Part shown: positions 1-10,825 of the stretch, piece after piece
Numbering within the stretch: the first letter of the stretch is position 1
How the letters are laid out: every line of letters begins with the position of its first letter
DNA from: Aphelenchoides besseyi
Lineage: Eukaryota; Nematoda; Chromadorea; Rhabditida; Aphelenchoididae
Assembly: GCA_024699855.1 (NCBI GenBank)
Contig: JAMPIQ010000001.1
Location: forward strand, 6,572,001-6,636,000
Length of the DNA stretch: 64,000 nucleotides
Direction: 5' to 3'
The notes under the pieces: generated by a model
Database searches by the model: none
What the model was told of the DNA's origin: nothing
What the model saw: the letters and a program-made list of their open reading frames with translations, nothing else
Translations under genes and position numbers: made by a program

Positions 1-148
1 AGTTGTTATGAATATACAGATGGATATCGTGTCGATTCGATTATTCCAACCGCTGTTTGTGTGGAACTCTAAGCTATTGGACTAGTATATAATAGGCGTT
101 TTAGAGCACTGCATATTAGCTTGTTACTAAAGTTTTGACGGTTGCGCA

Positions 149-676
149 ATGCGTTTTGTAAAATTGGAACAAAAAAAATTGACCGGTCGGTTGGAAATTA
201 AACGAAGTGTCAAATTTGAATTATTGGATCTGCTGTTGCTCGACGTCGTTACTACTATTTTCTCGACTAATTTTGTCAGAATGGGCCTCACTCGCGAACA
301 AGTACGACTTCTGCTTCTGCTTCTCAACGAATATCGCCTCCGTCACTCGCCTGCTATAGCGGCTGAGATCATCAACTCGACGCATGGAGCGCGAACGACT
401 TCTGAGTCAACGGCACGTCGTTGATTCAAGAAGTTCGACGATGGACTCGAGGGCTTGGAAGATCAGCCACGAACAGGACGTCGGCCAACGGACTACTATC
501 TCTTCCGTTCGCTAAAGACGTGGATACGAGGACGCCGATTCAACGACGTCAATCATCTCCGCTGGTCCCTGAACTCGTTCTTCGCCTCCCCTCATCGATC
601 CTTCTACACGCGCGGAATCACCCAATTGCCCGAACGTTGGCGCCAAACTATCAACTCAAATGGCGAGTATTTTTGA
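149..676 (+). mobile_element. Internally deleted mariner transposase remnant
   Basis: The reading frame from about 281 gives a mariner N-terminal helix-turn-helix followed directly by the mariner C-terminus. The N-terminal part ends in FKKFDDGLEGLEDQPRTGR, the usual end of the mariner DNA-binding domain. The next residues are DYYLFRSLKTWIRG and then LPERWRQTINSNGEYF, the usual mariner C-terminus. The catalytic core with the first two aspartates is missing; only the third (DYYLF) remains. A TGA at 422-424 sits where mariners have the Trp of WFKKF, with the frame otherwise intact. This is a dead, internally deleted copy. Terminal inverted repeats were not located. The next transposon starts 38 bp downstream. 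Confidence 0.8.
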
Positions 677-713
677 TGATTTGTGTTAATTTTAATAAAT
701 GAATTCTAATCTA

Positions 714-950
714 CAGAGTGTCTCTCCACAAACTGACGATTTCAAACGCTCACTAAAAATCCATTTCTTAACCGATTCTCATGCAATTTTTTCTTATCGA
801 TAGAAAAAAAGCGGAATCTTTGTTCAGCATCTCGAAATTTGCCAAATTCGACGGCACAACCGAGAAATTTGCATACTGGCAAAATGCGTCAATTTTTCCA
901 AAAATTTGCACACAGTTAAGGGAATGCGTGTGGTCTTTTCTTTTTTTCAA
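714..950 (+). repeat. Left terminal inverted repeat (237 bp)
   Basis: This is the near-perfect reverse complement of 2349-2585. The outer end begins CAGAGTGTCTCTCC where the other begins CAGGGTGTCTCTCC, a one-base difference. The repeat is much longer than the 20-30 bp TIRs of typical mariners. Confidence 0.95.
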
Positions 951-962
951 CATTTTTATCGT

Positions 963-2344
963 TCAAAGTTCGACGTGTTTTCCACCATTTTCAATCACTT
1001 TTTGGAGACGACGAGCGTAACCGTCGATTGAACGATCAATGAATTCTTGACTCAAATTTGCAAACTCAACTTCAATTCGAGCTTCCAACTCATCGAGATT
1101 TTCGGGTACGGTGCGGTACACGCGTTCTTTGATGTAACCCCATAAAAAAAAGTCGCACGGAGTGAGATCAGGACTGTATGGTGGCCATGGATAAGGAGCA
1201 ATCAATTCACCACCGCCGCGGCCCATCCATCGTCCAGGAAAGTTTTCGTTTAGCCATTGTCGCACGCGAATTCTGAAATGAGGTGGTGCACCGTCGTGCA
1301 TGAATGTGACAAACTCTTCGAGAGTAGTGGCTTGAAGCGACGGAAACACACGATTTTGCAACATTTGAAGATACGAATCTCCGGTGATGTTTTCGCGTGT
1401 AAAAAACGGACCAATGACGCCAATTTTTCCAATTGCTGCCCATACGGTTAATCTTGGGGAATGAAAGGGCTTTTCGCGATGCCTGGCATTGAAAGATTTT
1501 TTGAGTTTTTGTTTTCTCATACCATTTTGGATTGGTATCATTCCAGTAACGAAAATTGTGGTGATTAACATCACCATTAATCGAAAAATGAGCTTCGTCA
1601 GAGAAAACCACACTTGAAAGAAATTCGGGCGAATTTTGGATAAGCGTCAATTGAGATTGAGCAAAAGAACGTTGTTCTGTTCTTCGATAACAGACGGGTT
1701 TATTAGACACTAACTAGATAACAACGAACACCAACTGGTCATCGGGGAGCGGGGGAGGCGGAGGTAAACCGCGGAATGCCAAGGCGATCGCGTAGGGAGC
1801 GAGCGGCAGTTGACAACCAATTTCAAGGGCTTAACCGATAGGATCAGGACAAACGTCGAGTCAAGCAATGCTCAGGTTTCATTTCATGAACCAAATTCAT
1901 TTTGTAGGGGTGATGATTTTCGTTCTGAATTCACGTTTCATTAACGATTTGAACAAAAAAGGAAATTTGCCTTCAAAATTCGGTGGACTGTTGACCTTGA
2001 CGGTGTTGTTTCAAGATTTGCAAGCGACCGAACTGATTGATTCGGATCAGCAGCAATCAAACGAAGAACTTCGGCCACAACTTCAGGTGTTTGGGCCGTT
2101 CTGAGAAAACAAATGAGTGAAGAAACAAAATTGCAAGAAACTTCTCATGAATTCGTTGTTTTTTGTTGCAATGTCCTCGTTCCAAAAACTTATCAAACCA
2201 AATCGAAAAATTCGAAGTGCTAGGAACAGGAGCACGTTGATTCAATCCGTAATGTCGTCTAAATGCTCGTATGACCATGACCGGACTTCTTGTCTTCGCA
2301 TATTCGATAACACAGAACGCCTTTTGTTCGGCAGACCAACTCAT
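963..2344 (-). pseudogene. Broken DDE transposase (Tc1/mariner superfamily)
   Basis: From the ATG at 2344 a first helix-turn-helix (MSWSAEQKAFCVIEYAKTRS) can be read, then in another frame a second one (SVRSLANLETTPSRSTVHRI). The catalytic part follows in two further frames: VVFSDEAHFSINGDVNHHNF with the first Asp, FVTFMHDGAPPHF with the second, and WPPYSPDLTPCDFFLWGY with the third. The spacing from the second Asp to the third is 46 residues, or 41 if the SPD aspartate is counted, longer than the 34 of classical mariner. Breaks are frameshifts near 2110-2150 and 1490-1540, stop codons near 1950-1990, and a 179-bp insertion at 1673-1851. It cannot make an active enzyme. Confidence 0.88.
1673..1851. 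mobile_element. Nested 179-bp MITE with 5-bp target duplication
   Basis: The direct repeat AACGT occurs at 1668-1672 and 1852-1856. Removing one copy with the intervening 179 bp restores the transposase frame exactly (...LTRRSFAQSQLTL...). The insert ends are imperfect inverted repeats, TGTTCTGTTCTTCGAT against TGTCCTGATCCTATCG. It is more GC-rich than its host and has no coding capacity. Size, ends and duplication fit a miniature inverted-repeat element; the superfamily is not identified. Confidence 0.75.
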
Positions 2345-2348
2345 GTTT

Positions 2349-2585
2349 TTGAAAAAAAGAAAAGACCACACGCATTCCCTTAACTGTGTGCAAATTTTTG
2401 GAAAAATTGACGCATTTTGCCAGTATGCAAATTTCTCGGTTGTGCCGTCGAATTTGGCAAATTTCGAGATGCTGAACAAAGATTCCGCTTTTTTTCTATC
2501 GATAAGAAAAAATTGCATGAGAATCGGTTAAGAAATGGATTTTTAGTGAGCGTTTGAAATCGTCAGTTTGTGGAGAGACACCCTG
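2349..2585 (-). repeat. Right terminal inverted repeat (237 bp)
   Basis: Mate of 714-950, same length. The transposase start codon (2344) lies just inside it, so this TIR probably also carries the transposase promoter. Confidence 0.95.
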
Positions 2586-2587
2586 TA

Positions 2588-3417
2588 GATCGCGGGCGTC
2601 CGGTCGGGAAGTGCATTAATGCACAAGTGGGGGCGTTCTTAACGTAGACGCCACCGCTTTTCCCGTGACTTTCACGGACATTGGATCTGAATGACAGCGG
2701 CTAAAAATGTGTTTGATTGTTGTCTTTTTGCTTTAATTGTCTTTGTAAATTTTGTTTATATAACCTCCCTTACTTGTAACACATATTTATCCGAAAATAA
2801 AATTGTGAATTTCTCGACTATTATCAATTGGAACAAAATCCGAAAGTTCTTTGGTCAAAAATTTAACGAGACATTTAGTTTTAAAAGCTTTACAAATCAA
2901 ACGCCGTAAAGTTGACGTGACCAAGTTGTATGTAGCTGCGAATGACCACTCCAGTCCTCCGGAGCTACTAAGTTTTAGAGTGAGGCCACTTTCGGAGGGC
3001 ACTGGTTTTGCACTTTAAAAGCCAAGAGACGAACTTTAAATCTTGGATAAAAACCGTGTTCGTGGCCCTATTTACATACTACTCTGGTCTCGGCGAGATT
3101 CATGCAAATCACCTTACTGTCGACGTTCAACCGGCGATATGAGATGGATAGAAACAACTGAACAGAAGCTAGCGAATTTTAGTGATTGACAACCCTCCTG
3201 GTTTCCTAATCAGTTTTATCATTTCAACTTTTTGTTCAATCGAAACTTGTATTTGATTGTCTATTGAATAGAAAAACAAATCGATTAGTTGACTAATTTC
3301 ATTTGTTTATAATCGAAAAGCAACGCCACTAAGCATTCGCTCCATTGGCCCAAAAAGTTTAGTTGTTAAATCGAGAACATTGATTGAATACTTTGCTTAG
3401 TCTCGAGTTTTCCACAA
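2588..3417. other. Intergenic, no gene seen
   Basis: Only short random open frames occur here. No tRNA-like, repeat or conserved coding signal was recognised. Confidence 0.5.
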
Positions 3418-4075
3418 ATGATACAAACTCGCAAGAAGAAGCCTACCGTTAAATTGATGCTCGGAGTCGTAAGTCTTAGTGATGAGCTTTCTGCTAACAA
3501 TCGTTTAGAAAATTCGTACGATTTTGAGTGGCACAATCGTCATTGTAATGACTGGAATGTTGACTGCTTGGTGTTTTCTCAAGCCGTCAATCAAACATCA
3601 ATGGCTTTCTATTGGTCTTTTGGTTCTGTCTCTCCTGTCAACGATCGGAATGGTCACTGCCATTCGATGGAAACGTCCGAATTTGTTTTGGCCGTTCATT
3701 GTTACTCATGTAAAGTAAACGCACAGCAGAAAACTTATTTTCGCTCAATTGCAGTGGACTTGCGGAATGATCACGTTTTTCCTTGGCTTCTTGAAGTTCG
3801 AATGGATTCTATTCCATTACGACGGAAATGAGAAAAATGCTCATTTCATTGTGGCTTCAGCAATGATGCTTGTTAGCAGCCTATACTTCATAGCGTTTGC
3901 GTTGGCAGTTTGCGCTCGCAATCAACTGAAATTGAAAACTCCGGGTTTAACGCCAATCTTTGTTGTGGTTCCCGATGGACGAGATTCCTATTACGATGAT
4001 GCGAGGAGCGGCACTACAGGAACGATAACTACATCCGCCAGTTTGAACACTTTGGACTTCAGCACTGGTGTTTAA
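3418..4075 (+). CDS. Four-helix multipass membrane protein
   Basis: Three exons (3418-3468, 3509-3709, 3755-4075) joined by 40- and 45-nt introns encode about 190 residues. A basic N-terminus (TRKKKPTVK) is followed by hydrophobic segments at about residues 19-40 (ILSGTIVIVMTGMLTAWCFL), 48-68, 85-105 and 113-135. The C-terminal tail of about 50 residues is polar and Ser/Thr-rich. The topology suggests a tetraspan protein with both ends in the cytosol. No family-defining motif was recognised; it resembles the many nematode-specific four-helix membrane proteins in size and layout only. The gene stands alone between the transposon region and a convergent BATH gene. Confidence 0.75.
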
Positions 4076-4508
4076 GAGCAACACGACAATCTTTTCCTAA
4101 CGATCATTTGCATTGAAGTTATTCGGCAACATAATCCCAACATTTCTTTCCATTTTAACGGTAACAGTTCTAAGAGCAATAAAGTCATCCAATTTCATGA
4201 ATCAGTTTTATTAGTTAGACAACAATTTACTATAGATATACAACAATTAATCGATCCATTTGTATTCGCTGATTATAGTTAACGTTTCTATATCCTCAAA
4301 ACTTTTTCTATAAAAACAATCTGATTTCTTTGAAAAACAGAATTTTTATTATGAGTAGTCATTTATCTTTCTTTCTTGTAAGATGCAAATGGCATCGAAG
4401 TAACACAATCAACAAAATCGTTCGGCAAACAGATTACAGTGTTTAAAGCATAAAATATTTTGGAGTGATCAGAAAGAATAGAGATTGTTGGAAGAGTTTA
4501 AGTCGAAA
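4076..4508. other. Convergent intergenic spacer
   Basis: The 3' flanks of the tetraspan gene (+) and the BATH gene (-) meet here. AATAAA-like signals occur (aataaag near 4180). No other feature is seen. Confidence 0.5.
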
Positions 4509-7386
4509 TTAACCCAAGGATTGGAAGATCTTCAGGGTTAAGTCCGTTTCTTTGTCCTTAATCAATTTGGCCATTTCGTGTGATTGCAGAAAACTAATAA
4601 GTTTTTTCGGAGCTCTTTTTATGAAGCTCATTTCGTGTTGTAGATCAATGATATCGTGTTTAACGGCGAATATGTAGAGAGCGGCCTGATTTTCGGTTTT
4701 GCAGGTTTCTTTCAACGATTCGACGCATTTTTGCTAAAAACTTTGTGTAAAACGAAAAGTGGGTTGAGATGTTTACCTTCAGTTTTGACATATCCAATTT
4801 GTCAGCTGCTTCGTAAAGTTTCTCGGCGCGATTCTTCAAGTCGTTAACATGTTTGTGGGTCATCCATTGAATCACCGCTTTTAAAACGTCTTTGCTGATC
4901 CATTCGAGTTCGAAGCGCGTTAAACGATCATTTTTGGCACAGGCCTTAGCAAAATAAAGCGACTCATCAATCAGTGCTGTTTTGTCGACCTGAAAAAGTT
5001 GACTTGTAATGTTGTCACATTGAGCACCTACTTCAAAAGTCATTCCAGAAGCAACAATCGTAATCTTTGAATCCATACGACGAAATTTGCGTTCTTCTTC
5101 TTCTTCGCCCGTGTCTGAAGACGACGCTATGCGAGTTCGTTTCTTTGGTAGTGGTCGAATTTTTGACGGTGTTGAGTTTAAAGAACCTGACATAGTTTTT
5201 TGGGTCGTGAATTCCATCGGTTTCTTGACTTCTTCATCGGACAACACCACTGAATTGTACGTCCTTCGGGGCAGCGAGCGCCTGATCTTTGGAGAGGACA
5301 ACAAATCTGTAAACAGATAAGCGAACATAAGATGACAATTGAAAACAACAAACCTAATTCGCTCGTCGGTTTATATTCTGATTCTTCCGACGTGCTATCT
5401 TCCGATTCTGTGACGATTGTTTCCTTGTCATCATTTTCTTCTTCACAATCTTCATTGTCCAACTTTGCGTTTTGATTCACCATTTTCGTAGGCGCGGCAA
5501 CGTCAGAAATTCGCGTATTCTCAAGTTGATGAGATACACAGTCATCTAAATGCAAACATAAACAAAAACTTCCGATTCTTCGCACTTACCAATATTCTCC
5601 GTACAATAAAAATCGTAAATTTTTGGAGGCGATTTCATCGGCTCTTCGAATATTGTTCCGTTGAATGGTAGATTGCAGTCATCGTCCGAAAGCTCCACAA
5701 TTTCGATTCGTTCCGGTTTAATTGCTGGTGGAGAAGTGATTTCTGATGGATATGAAAAGTTGATTGGAGTTTGATTATGCTCTGCGTTGTTTGCTTGCAC
5801 GTTTAGCGGCTGTGAAAGAGAAGTGGATGTCGAGTCGATAGCTGTTGTTTTAGGATGGACGAAGGAAGATATGTCCATATATCCGCTTGTTGACTTCTGA
5901 TTGGCATCGGCTTCTTCTTCGATTTTCATGTCGATTATAGTGTTTGATGGATAGGAAAAAGAAGAATCGTAGGAAGGTTGTAAGTTGAGTTCTGGTTGCA
6001 ATGATTTTGGTGTTAACACAGGATCTTCTGTTGCTGTGTTCTTCGAATGTGAAAAACTCAATAGGGCGTCGGGATTGTAGGAAAATTGCTTGAAATAGTC
6101 GCTGTAAGAATTCGAGCTAGTCAGGGAAATGGCTGGCGAAGTGATGTTGATTGCTGTCTGAGGATCATCCCGCGGCAAGTCAGTGGTTTCAGTGATTGTC
6201 GACCGTCGAAGTTTGAATATTAGTTTGACACTATGATTGTCGGCAAAGTCTCGCAATTCATCAGGCTGAATTCGATAGTATTTTTTCGGCTTGCAACGAC
6301 ATTTTTGTTGACCACAAGTGCACTGCTTTTGCAGACTCGCAGACTCTAAAAACGCGATTGAAAGAATGCTTCAACCAACAGATAACTCACGTTTATCCAA
6401 GAAACCAACTTTGCCTTTGGAGTTCTGTAATTGCCATTCCAAGTCCAATTCCAATCGCTCGTGACAGCCGAAATCAACGACCCAAAATTCAAAATTGCAC
6501 GTACTCTTCGAATGTCGTGGATTCCACGGATAATAGCGCAGCAAGAACGTTGCGCCATCAAACTCCTTTTGATTAAACTCGCAGGTCTTATCAATCGATG
6601 GGATTTTCAACACGAAAGTCGAATCATCCACATCGACAGCTTCTTTGTCTGTCGACTCTTTACTTGTCGAACGTTTTGATAAACAACTTGGTGAACGACA
6701 TGTGGAACGACGCGATGAAAATGACTCTAAACTGTGGCGAATAATCACATGAAAACACTATTTGTACGAACCTTGTTTAACGTCTTTTTGTTTTGGACTT
6801 ATGAGTGACGAAGAGGAATCCAGATGCTTATTGTCTTTCTCGAAAATAATCACAAAATTTGCATCTAAATGTCCGAACTTTCGCGTAGAATCGTCCAAAA
6901 CACGTCGCGGGATTCTTAAGGTCCATTTTTGTCTTCCACTTCTACGAAAACCACATCGTGAATGATCTGAATACCTGTAGAACAAAGTTGTGTGAAATCA
7001 ACCACTTACTTTTGTAGTGACATGTTCCTGCTTTGTCAACAATCTTGAACGTGATCGCGCAAAAGATCCATTGCTGGTTACCAAATGAACGTATTTGGAT
7101 GCCAACTTCAAATTCTGCCGTTTCATCGTATCGCGAACTTTCAGATGGCCAGTAGAACATTCGGAACTCTGCGCCAGGATCCCACTGTCTGTCGAAGCAA
7201 TATGTTCGACTGTAAAACGGTTGGGATCGATCGCTCAAAAAGTAACCGCATTCGACGGTGTCGTCAGTGCTACGACTCCAACAGCGGCTCGCCTTTGAAG
7301 GCATCGCAAAAGAGTTGCGATTGTTCGTCGAAAAGCAGTTGAACTGAATCAAAAACGCGTACGAACTTTGAATTCGATCGCGACAT
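4509..7386 (-). CDS. MATH and BTB domain protein (BATH family)
   Basis: About eight exons on the minus strand. The best start is the ATG at 7386; a 60-nt intron (GTAGCA...TTTACAG) then keeps the frame. Later ATGs at 7352 or 7304 are alternatives. The N-terminal third has MATH-like segments: FDRQWDPGAEFRMFYWPSE with CGF...WTLRIPRRVLDD, and a second unit with FVLKIPSIDKTCEF and FDGATFLLRYYPWNPR. A short Cys cluster (CTCGQQKCRCKPKK) and a long Ser/Pro/acidic linker follow. The C-terminus is a diverged BTB fold (ALIDESLYFAKACAKNDRL, ELEWISKDVLKAVIQWMTHK) with a helical tail. BATH proteins act as CUL3 substrate adaptors: MATH binds the target and BTB binds cullin. The long linker and weak BTB are unusual, so CUL3 binding is inferred. 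Confidence 0.78.
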
Positions 7387-7479
7387 TCACGAAAACGACT
7401 TCAGAATAAACTTCGCAAAAGAAGGTGAAGACTCGGAAGTCTCGAGAAGTTACACTGACAACTCATATAATAAATTCAA

Positions 7480-7940
7480 ATGGCCGTCGATAAGAAGCGT
7501 AAAAGAATTTTCGATCTTCGGAAACAAGAAATCCCTTCGACGACCAGAAAGCGTGTCGTTAACGAAAGTGAACGACGTTAACGTATCGCAGATAAAAGTC
7601 GTAAAAACTGATAGTGTGTCTTCGAAACACGCAAAATAGCGAAAAAAGTGTGCTGCAAATACCCTAGAGTTCACTTGACGCTTTCTGCTATGGTCTTTGA
7701 GCGCAGAGTTTTTTCGTTTTCATCGTCAAGTCTGAACGCAAAGCGCTTTGTGGCAAACATTTCGACGTGTTCAATTCTACACACGAACAACCGCAAAGTC
7801 ACTGGAAAAAGTCGTCGAATACCTCAACAGAAACTGTAAGCACCCTCAAAATCCACAGCTTTTGATCCTCAACATCTTGGGGGTATTGGTCGATAAACAA
7901 TACCATCGATCTTGCAATATGATCAAAGGTCTCTGAAGAA
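7480..7940 (+). other. Possible short basic gene or decayed BTB fragment
   Basis: Divergent from the BATH gene, an ATG at 7480 opens a short Lys/Arg-rich frame (MAVDKKRKRIFDLRKQE) of 33 codons. Downstream, another frame reads LEKVVEYLNRNCKHPQNP, which resembles BTB/SKP1 helices. No splice pattern joins them convincingly. It may be a broken gene. Confidence 0.25.
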
Positions 7941-8299
7941 ACAAGCAGCCGGTTTGTTTAGATGTTCATTTGAAGGGAAATTGTGAGCAGAAAAATGACA
8001 TCACAACGTTTATTCGAACACCAATAAACGTCTTCAAACGAACTGAACGTCTTTCTGCATCGATTCCAATCATTTCGTTTGTTAGTTCGTGGCTATTCGA
8101 CTACCAAAAACCTCCGAATGAAAATTGAAATGTTGCGTAGTACTTTAACCCCCGACTTCGCTGTACAACTATTTTATTAATGTTTTATGGTCACAGAACA
8201 AACGACCACCTAGAAGACCCGTGCAATAAAGAAAACTACCGGATAAGTTGAAATATACAAAATAAGGGGTTTAAGTTGAGTGTTATTGAACTTTCAATG
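7941..8299. other. Intergenic, no gene seen
   Basis: AT-rich, with no supported coding or RNA feature; it contains the 3' flank of the downstream minus-strand gene. Confidence 0.5.
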
Positions 8300-10139
8300 T
8301 CAAACGTTACGATAAGCGGCCGAGAGAACTGGTCGTGCTTTGGCGAGAAGAGCTAAAATGCTTATTGTTATTCCCGATGGTTGAAATTGAATGAAAAGGA
8401 ACGCACCATCTCTCGACAAATAGCATCCGCACATTTTCCTTGTTCCTACGTATTCATCTAATGCATGTAAAACACGATAGTTGTCGATGAACAACACGTT
8501 TCCGGGCTTCAAATCGATTTCAACTGTTGCTGCGTCATCGTGAGCCAATTGGGCGAATCGTTGATATGCTTCGTAGAATCGGATTGTGCGTTCGGCGTTA
8601 ATGGTCGCTGCTTCGTTGTCGAATCCTTCGACCACTCGTAAACTTCGAAGTGGAGCTCGATCGGCAGGCGAGAATCTGATCTGAAATTTGAATTCTAACT
8701 ATCGCAGCGATTGACTGATCACCTGCACGATCTTCTCTTTGAAACGCTCAATTACCGGCCTACAAAGTTCAGGATAAAGCTTCTTATAATCAGTTAAGCG
8801 ACAACAAGCAAAGCTATTTCTCTATTGACCGTCTAAGGTAGTTAAGTTCCTTAAGTTTACCTATGAATTGCCCTCGCATGAACGGGAATCGGTGGTTGTT
8901 GAGGCTCCGGCGGTTCGACGGCCGTGACAATCGACGATCCTCGACTACGTCCGACTCGTTTAAAATCCATTGGATAATCGGAATCGTCTTCTTCTTTTAC
9001 GCGACGTTGTTTCTTTGGAGCGTTTTTGAAGCGATGATGTTCAACGGGAATTGTTGCCAAGAGCTCGAACAACTCGGCACGTTCATCTCGTAGCTTCTGT
9101 GCAACCGAAAAGCCATCAACTAATCGCGTTTTACCGCCGTCTTCTGGAGATTTTAATACGTGGACGCAGCGAATTCCGGGAGTTTGGTCCAAAAACGCAG
9201 ACGCTGTGTGTGGTCCAAAACGTGAAGGCGAAATTGTATCGTGAGCGTGTTTATCGTGAGTTCGATTGCACTAACGAAGTGAAAGAGTTTACTGCTTTGT
9301 CTTCTATTACTCACTCGTGCTTCAACCTCGTAATCTTCGCCTGTTCCCTGCCCGCCATCGGCCGTCTCGACAACCCAGAAGTCACCGCCAAGCATTTCGT
9401 GAAGTGGAGCAACAGATTCACAGAGCTGTTTCGTTGCTTTCTCGTTTCGAGCATCAACTCCCGTCACAAGAACTACACCAAAACGACAAAACAAACGAGC
9501 GAAAAGCGAGAAATCGAAGTGTGTGACGCTGACATTTGGGATTTCGCGTAAAGTCGATTTGGTCCAATAAGATCGTGAGTCGATGTCGTCGTAATCTCGA
9601 CGTGTAAAAACTGCCCAATCCAAAAGTTTCTTCGCCGTGAATTCGCTTTGATGTCCATCGGCCCATTTCAATTGCAATGTCTGATTACGAGAATCAAACT
9701 TCAACGGCGATTGGGTATCGTTGGATGAAGACGCCAATTTGGCTTTGGCGAACATCTGAGTTGGATCAGTGCGACGTTGTCCGGTTAAATAATTGAATTG
9801 TAATGGGGAACGACAATGATCCCGCAGCCAAACCAAGGGAATTCGAAGAATCTCGGACTCATCGACTAAACACAAAGATCTCATATTTTATGCTGTGCAC
9901 TTCATACCCAACTCCAATTCGATTGAGATGTTTTTGGGGTCTGTTGCATCGATCAACCGCACATTGGAAATCGTTTCATTTTGATTTGTCGAGTTCAACA
10001 GCTCACTTGCTGAAGAGACCGTTAAGGTCGATGCGAACTGGGTTACTTGTTTGTTCCTCGCAAGTGTTAGAGGCCGTTGATTGAATACAAACGAAAACTG
10101 ACGTCCCGTTGAGATCAAAGATGACCGAACATTTGACAT
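8300..10139 (-). CDS. Trimethyllysine dioxygenase-like (TMLH/BBOX family), mitochondrial
   Basis: The family makes carnitine: TMLH hydroxylates trimethyllysine in mitochondria with Fe(II) and 2-oxoglutarate. The N-terminus (MSNVRSSLISTGRQFSFVF) is Arg/Ser-rich with no acidic residues, like a mitochondrial presequence. An N-terminal domain (IPLVWLRDHCRSP) precedes the oxygenase fold: GVVLVTGV, then DQTPGIRCVHVL, GGKTRLVDGF, NVLFIDNYRVLHA with the distal iron His, and KMCGCYLSRD. CGCYLSRD matches TMLH better than butyrobetaine hydroxylase. The HxD iron motif reads H-T-A (codons 9202-9210), so the aspartate ligand is missing. A 50-60 residue polar insertion with KKQRRVKEE follows IPVEHHR. Introns are short; the last gives ...RDALLAKARPVLS and a stop at 8300. 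Confidence 0.85.
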
Positions 10140-10825
10140 TACATCAAATGTCTGAAGCCTGAAAGCAAGATCATAGCAACCTAATTATCACGACGATCGA
10201 AATCAACACGACCAACATTTAAGTGATATCGCTATTTAAGTGGCTGATACAAAAAAAGTGATCTAGTGATCGTAACGAGCTCCCGGGCTTTCGATCAAAC
10301 TACTGATTGGTTTCCCGCAGCTTCTGGTCGTTGATCTTTGAGACCCGAATTCCACGCAAAAGTTTACAAATCGCCGCGATCTCAACTGACGATTGAAAAA
10401 CAAATTTTGTTGACAAGCAAAAGAACGGGAATCTGATAAGACGCTCAAAAACGTCTGATAACACGCAAAAACAAAAGTGAACTGCGCAACACTCGACGTC
10501 TCCGACGCGGACGTTTTTCTTTGCGTGCTTGTGACCTCGAGATTGAGCAGCAAAAGCGAGAAAAAAGAAAATCACGAGCTGCGGCGGCGTCAAAAAAATC
10601 GGACGACGCGAGAAAGAGCGCAGAAGACGGCAAAAAAGACGAGCGAGCAAACGACCAATTCTTTCGATACAAACAAGTTTCGGCCCTTACGGTCACAAGT
10701 GCCGGACGTCGAATCGTCCAACAAACAAAAAATATGCAAAATGTCCGAGTAATTCGCGAGATTCAAAGATTTTTCCTTTCAACAAATCGGAGACGCTCGG
10801 CGTCGCGTTTGATGTGAAATTCCCG
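10140..10825. other. Intergenic or 5' region; weak basic open frame
   Basis: This lies between two divergent genes. An open plus-strand frame at 10477-10752 is very rich in Lys/Arg/Glu (KREKRKSRAAAASKK in one frame). No domain or splice support was found, so no gene is called. Confidence 0.4.

Larger units (their letters stand above)
714..2585 (-). mobile_element. Tc1/mariner-superfamily DNA transposon with 237-bp TIRs
   Basis: A complete 1872-bp element is bounded by long inverted repeats starting CAGRGTGTCTCTCCACAAAC and flanked on both sides by TA (712-713 and 2586-2587), the target duplication of the IS630-Tc1-mariner superfamily. The transposase gene runs on the minus strand and is decayed. 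Both ends are intact, so the element could still be moved by a related transposase. It lies beside a mariner remnant. Confidence 0.93.

Noticed and set aside
10521..10817. bZIP-like basic stretch (KREKRKSRAAAASKK)
   Set aside because: Low-complexity Lys/Arg run without heptad leucines, conserved start or exon partners.
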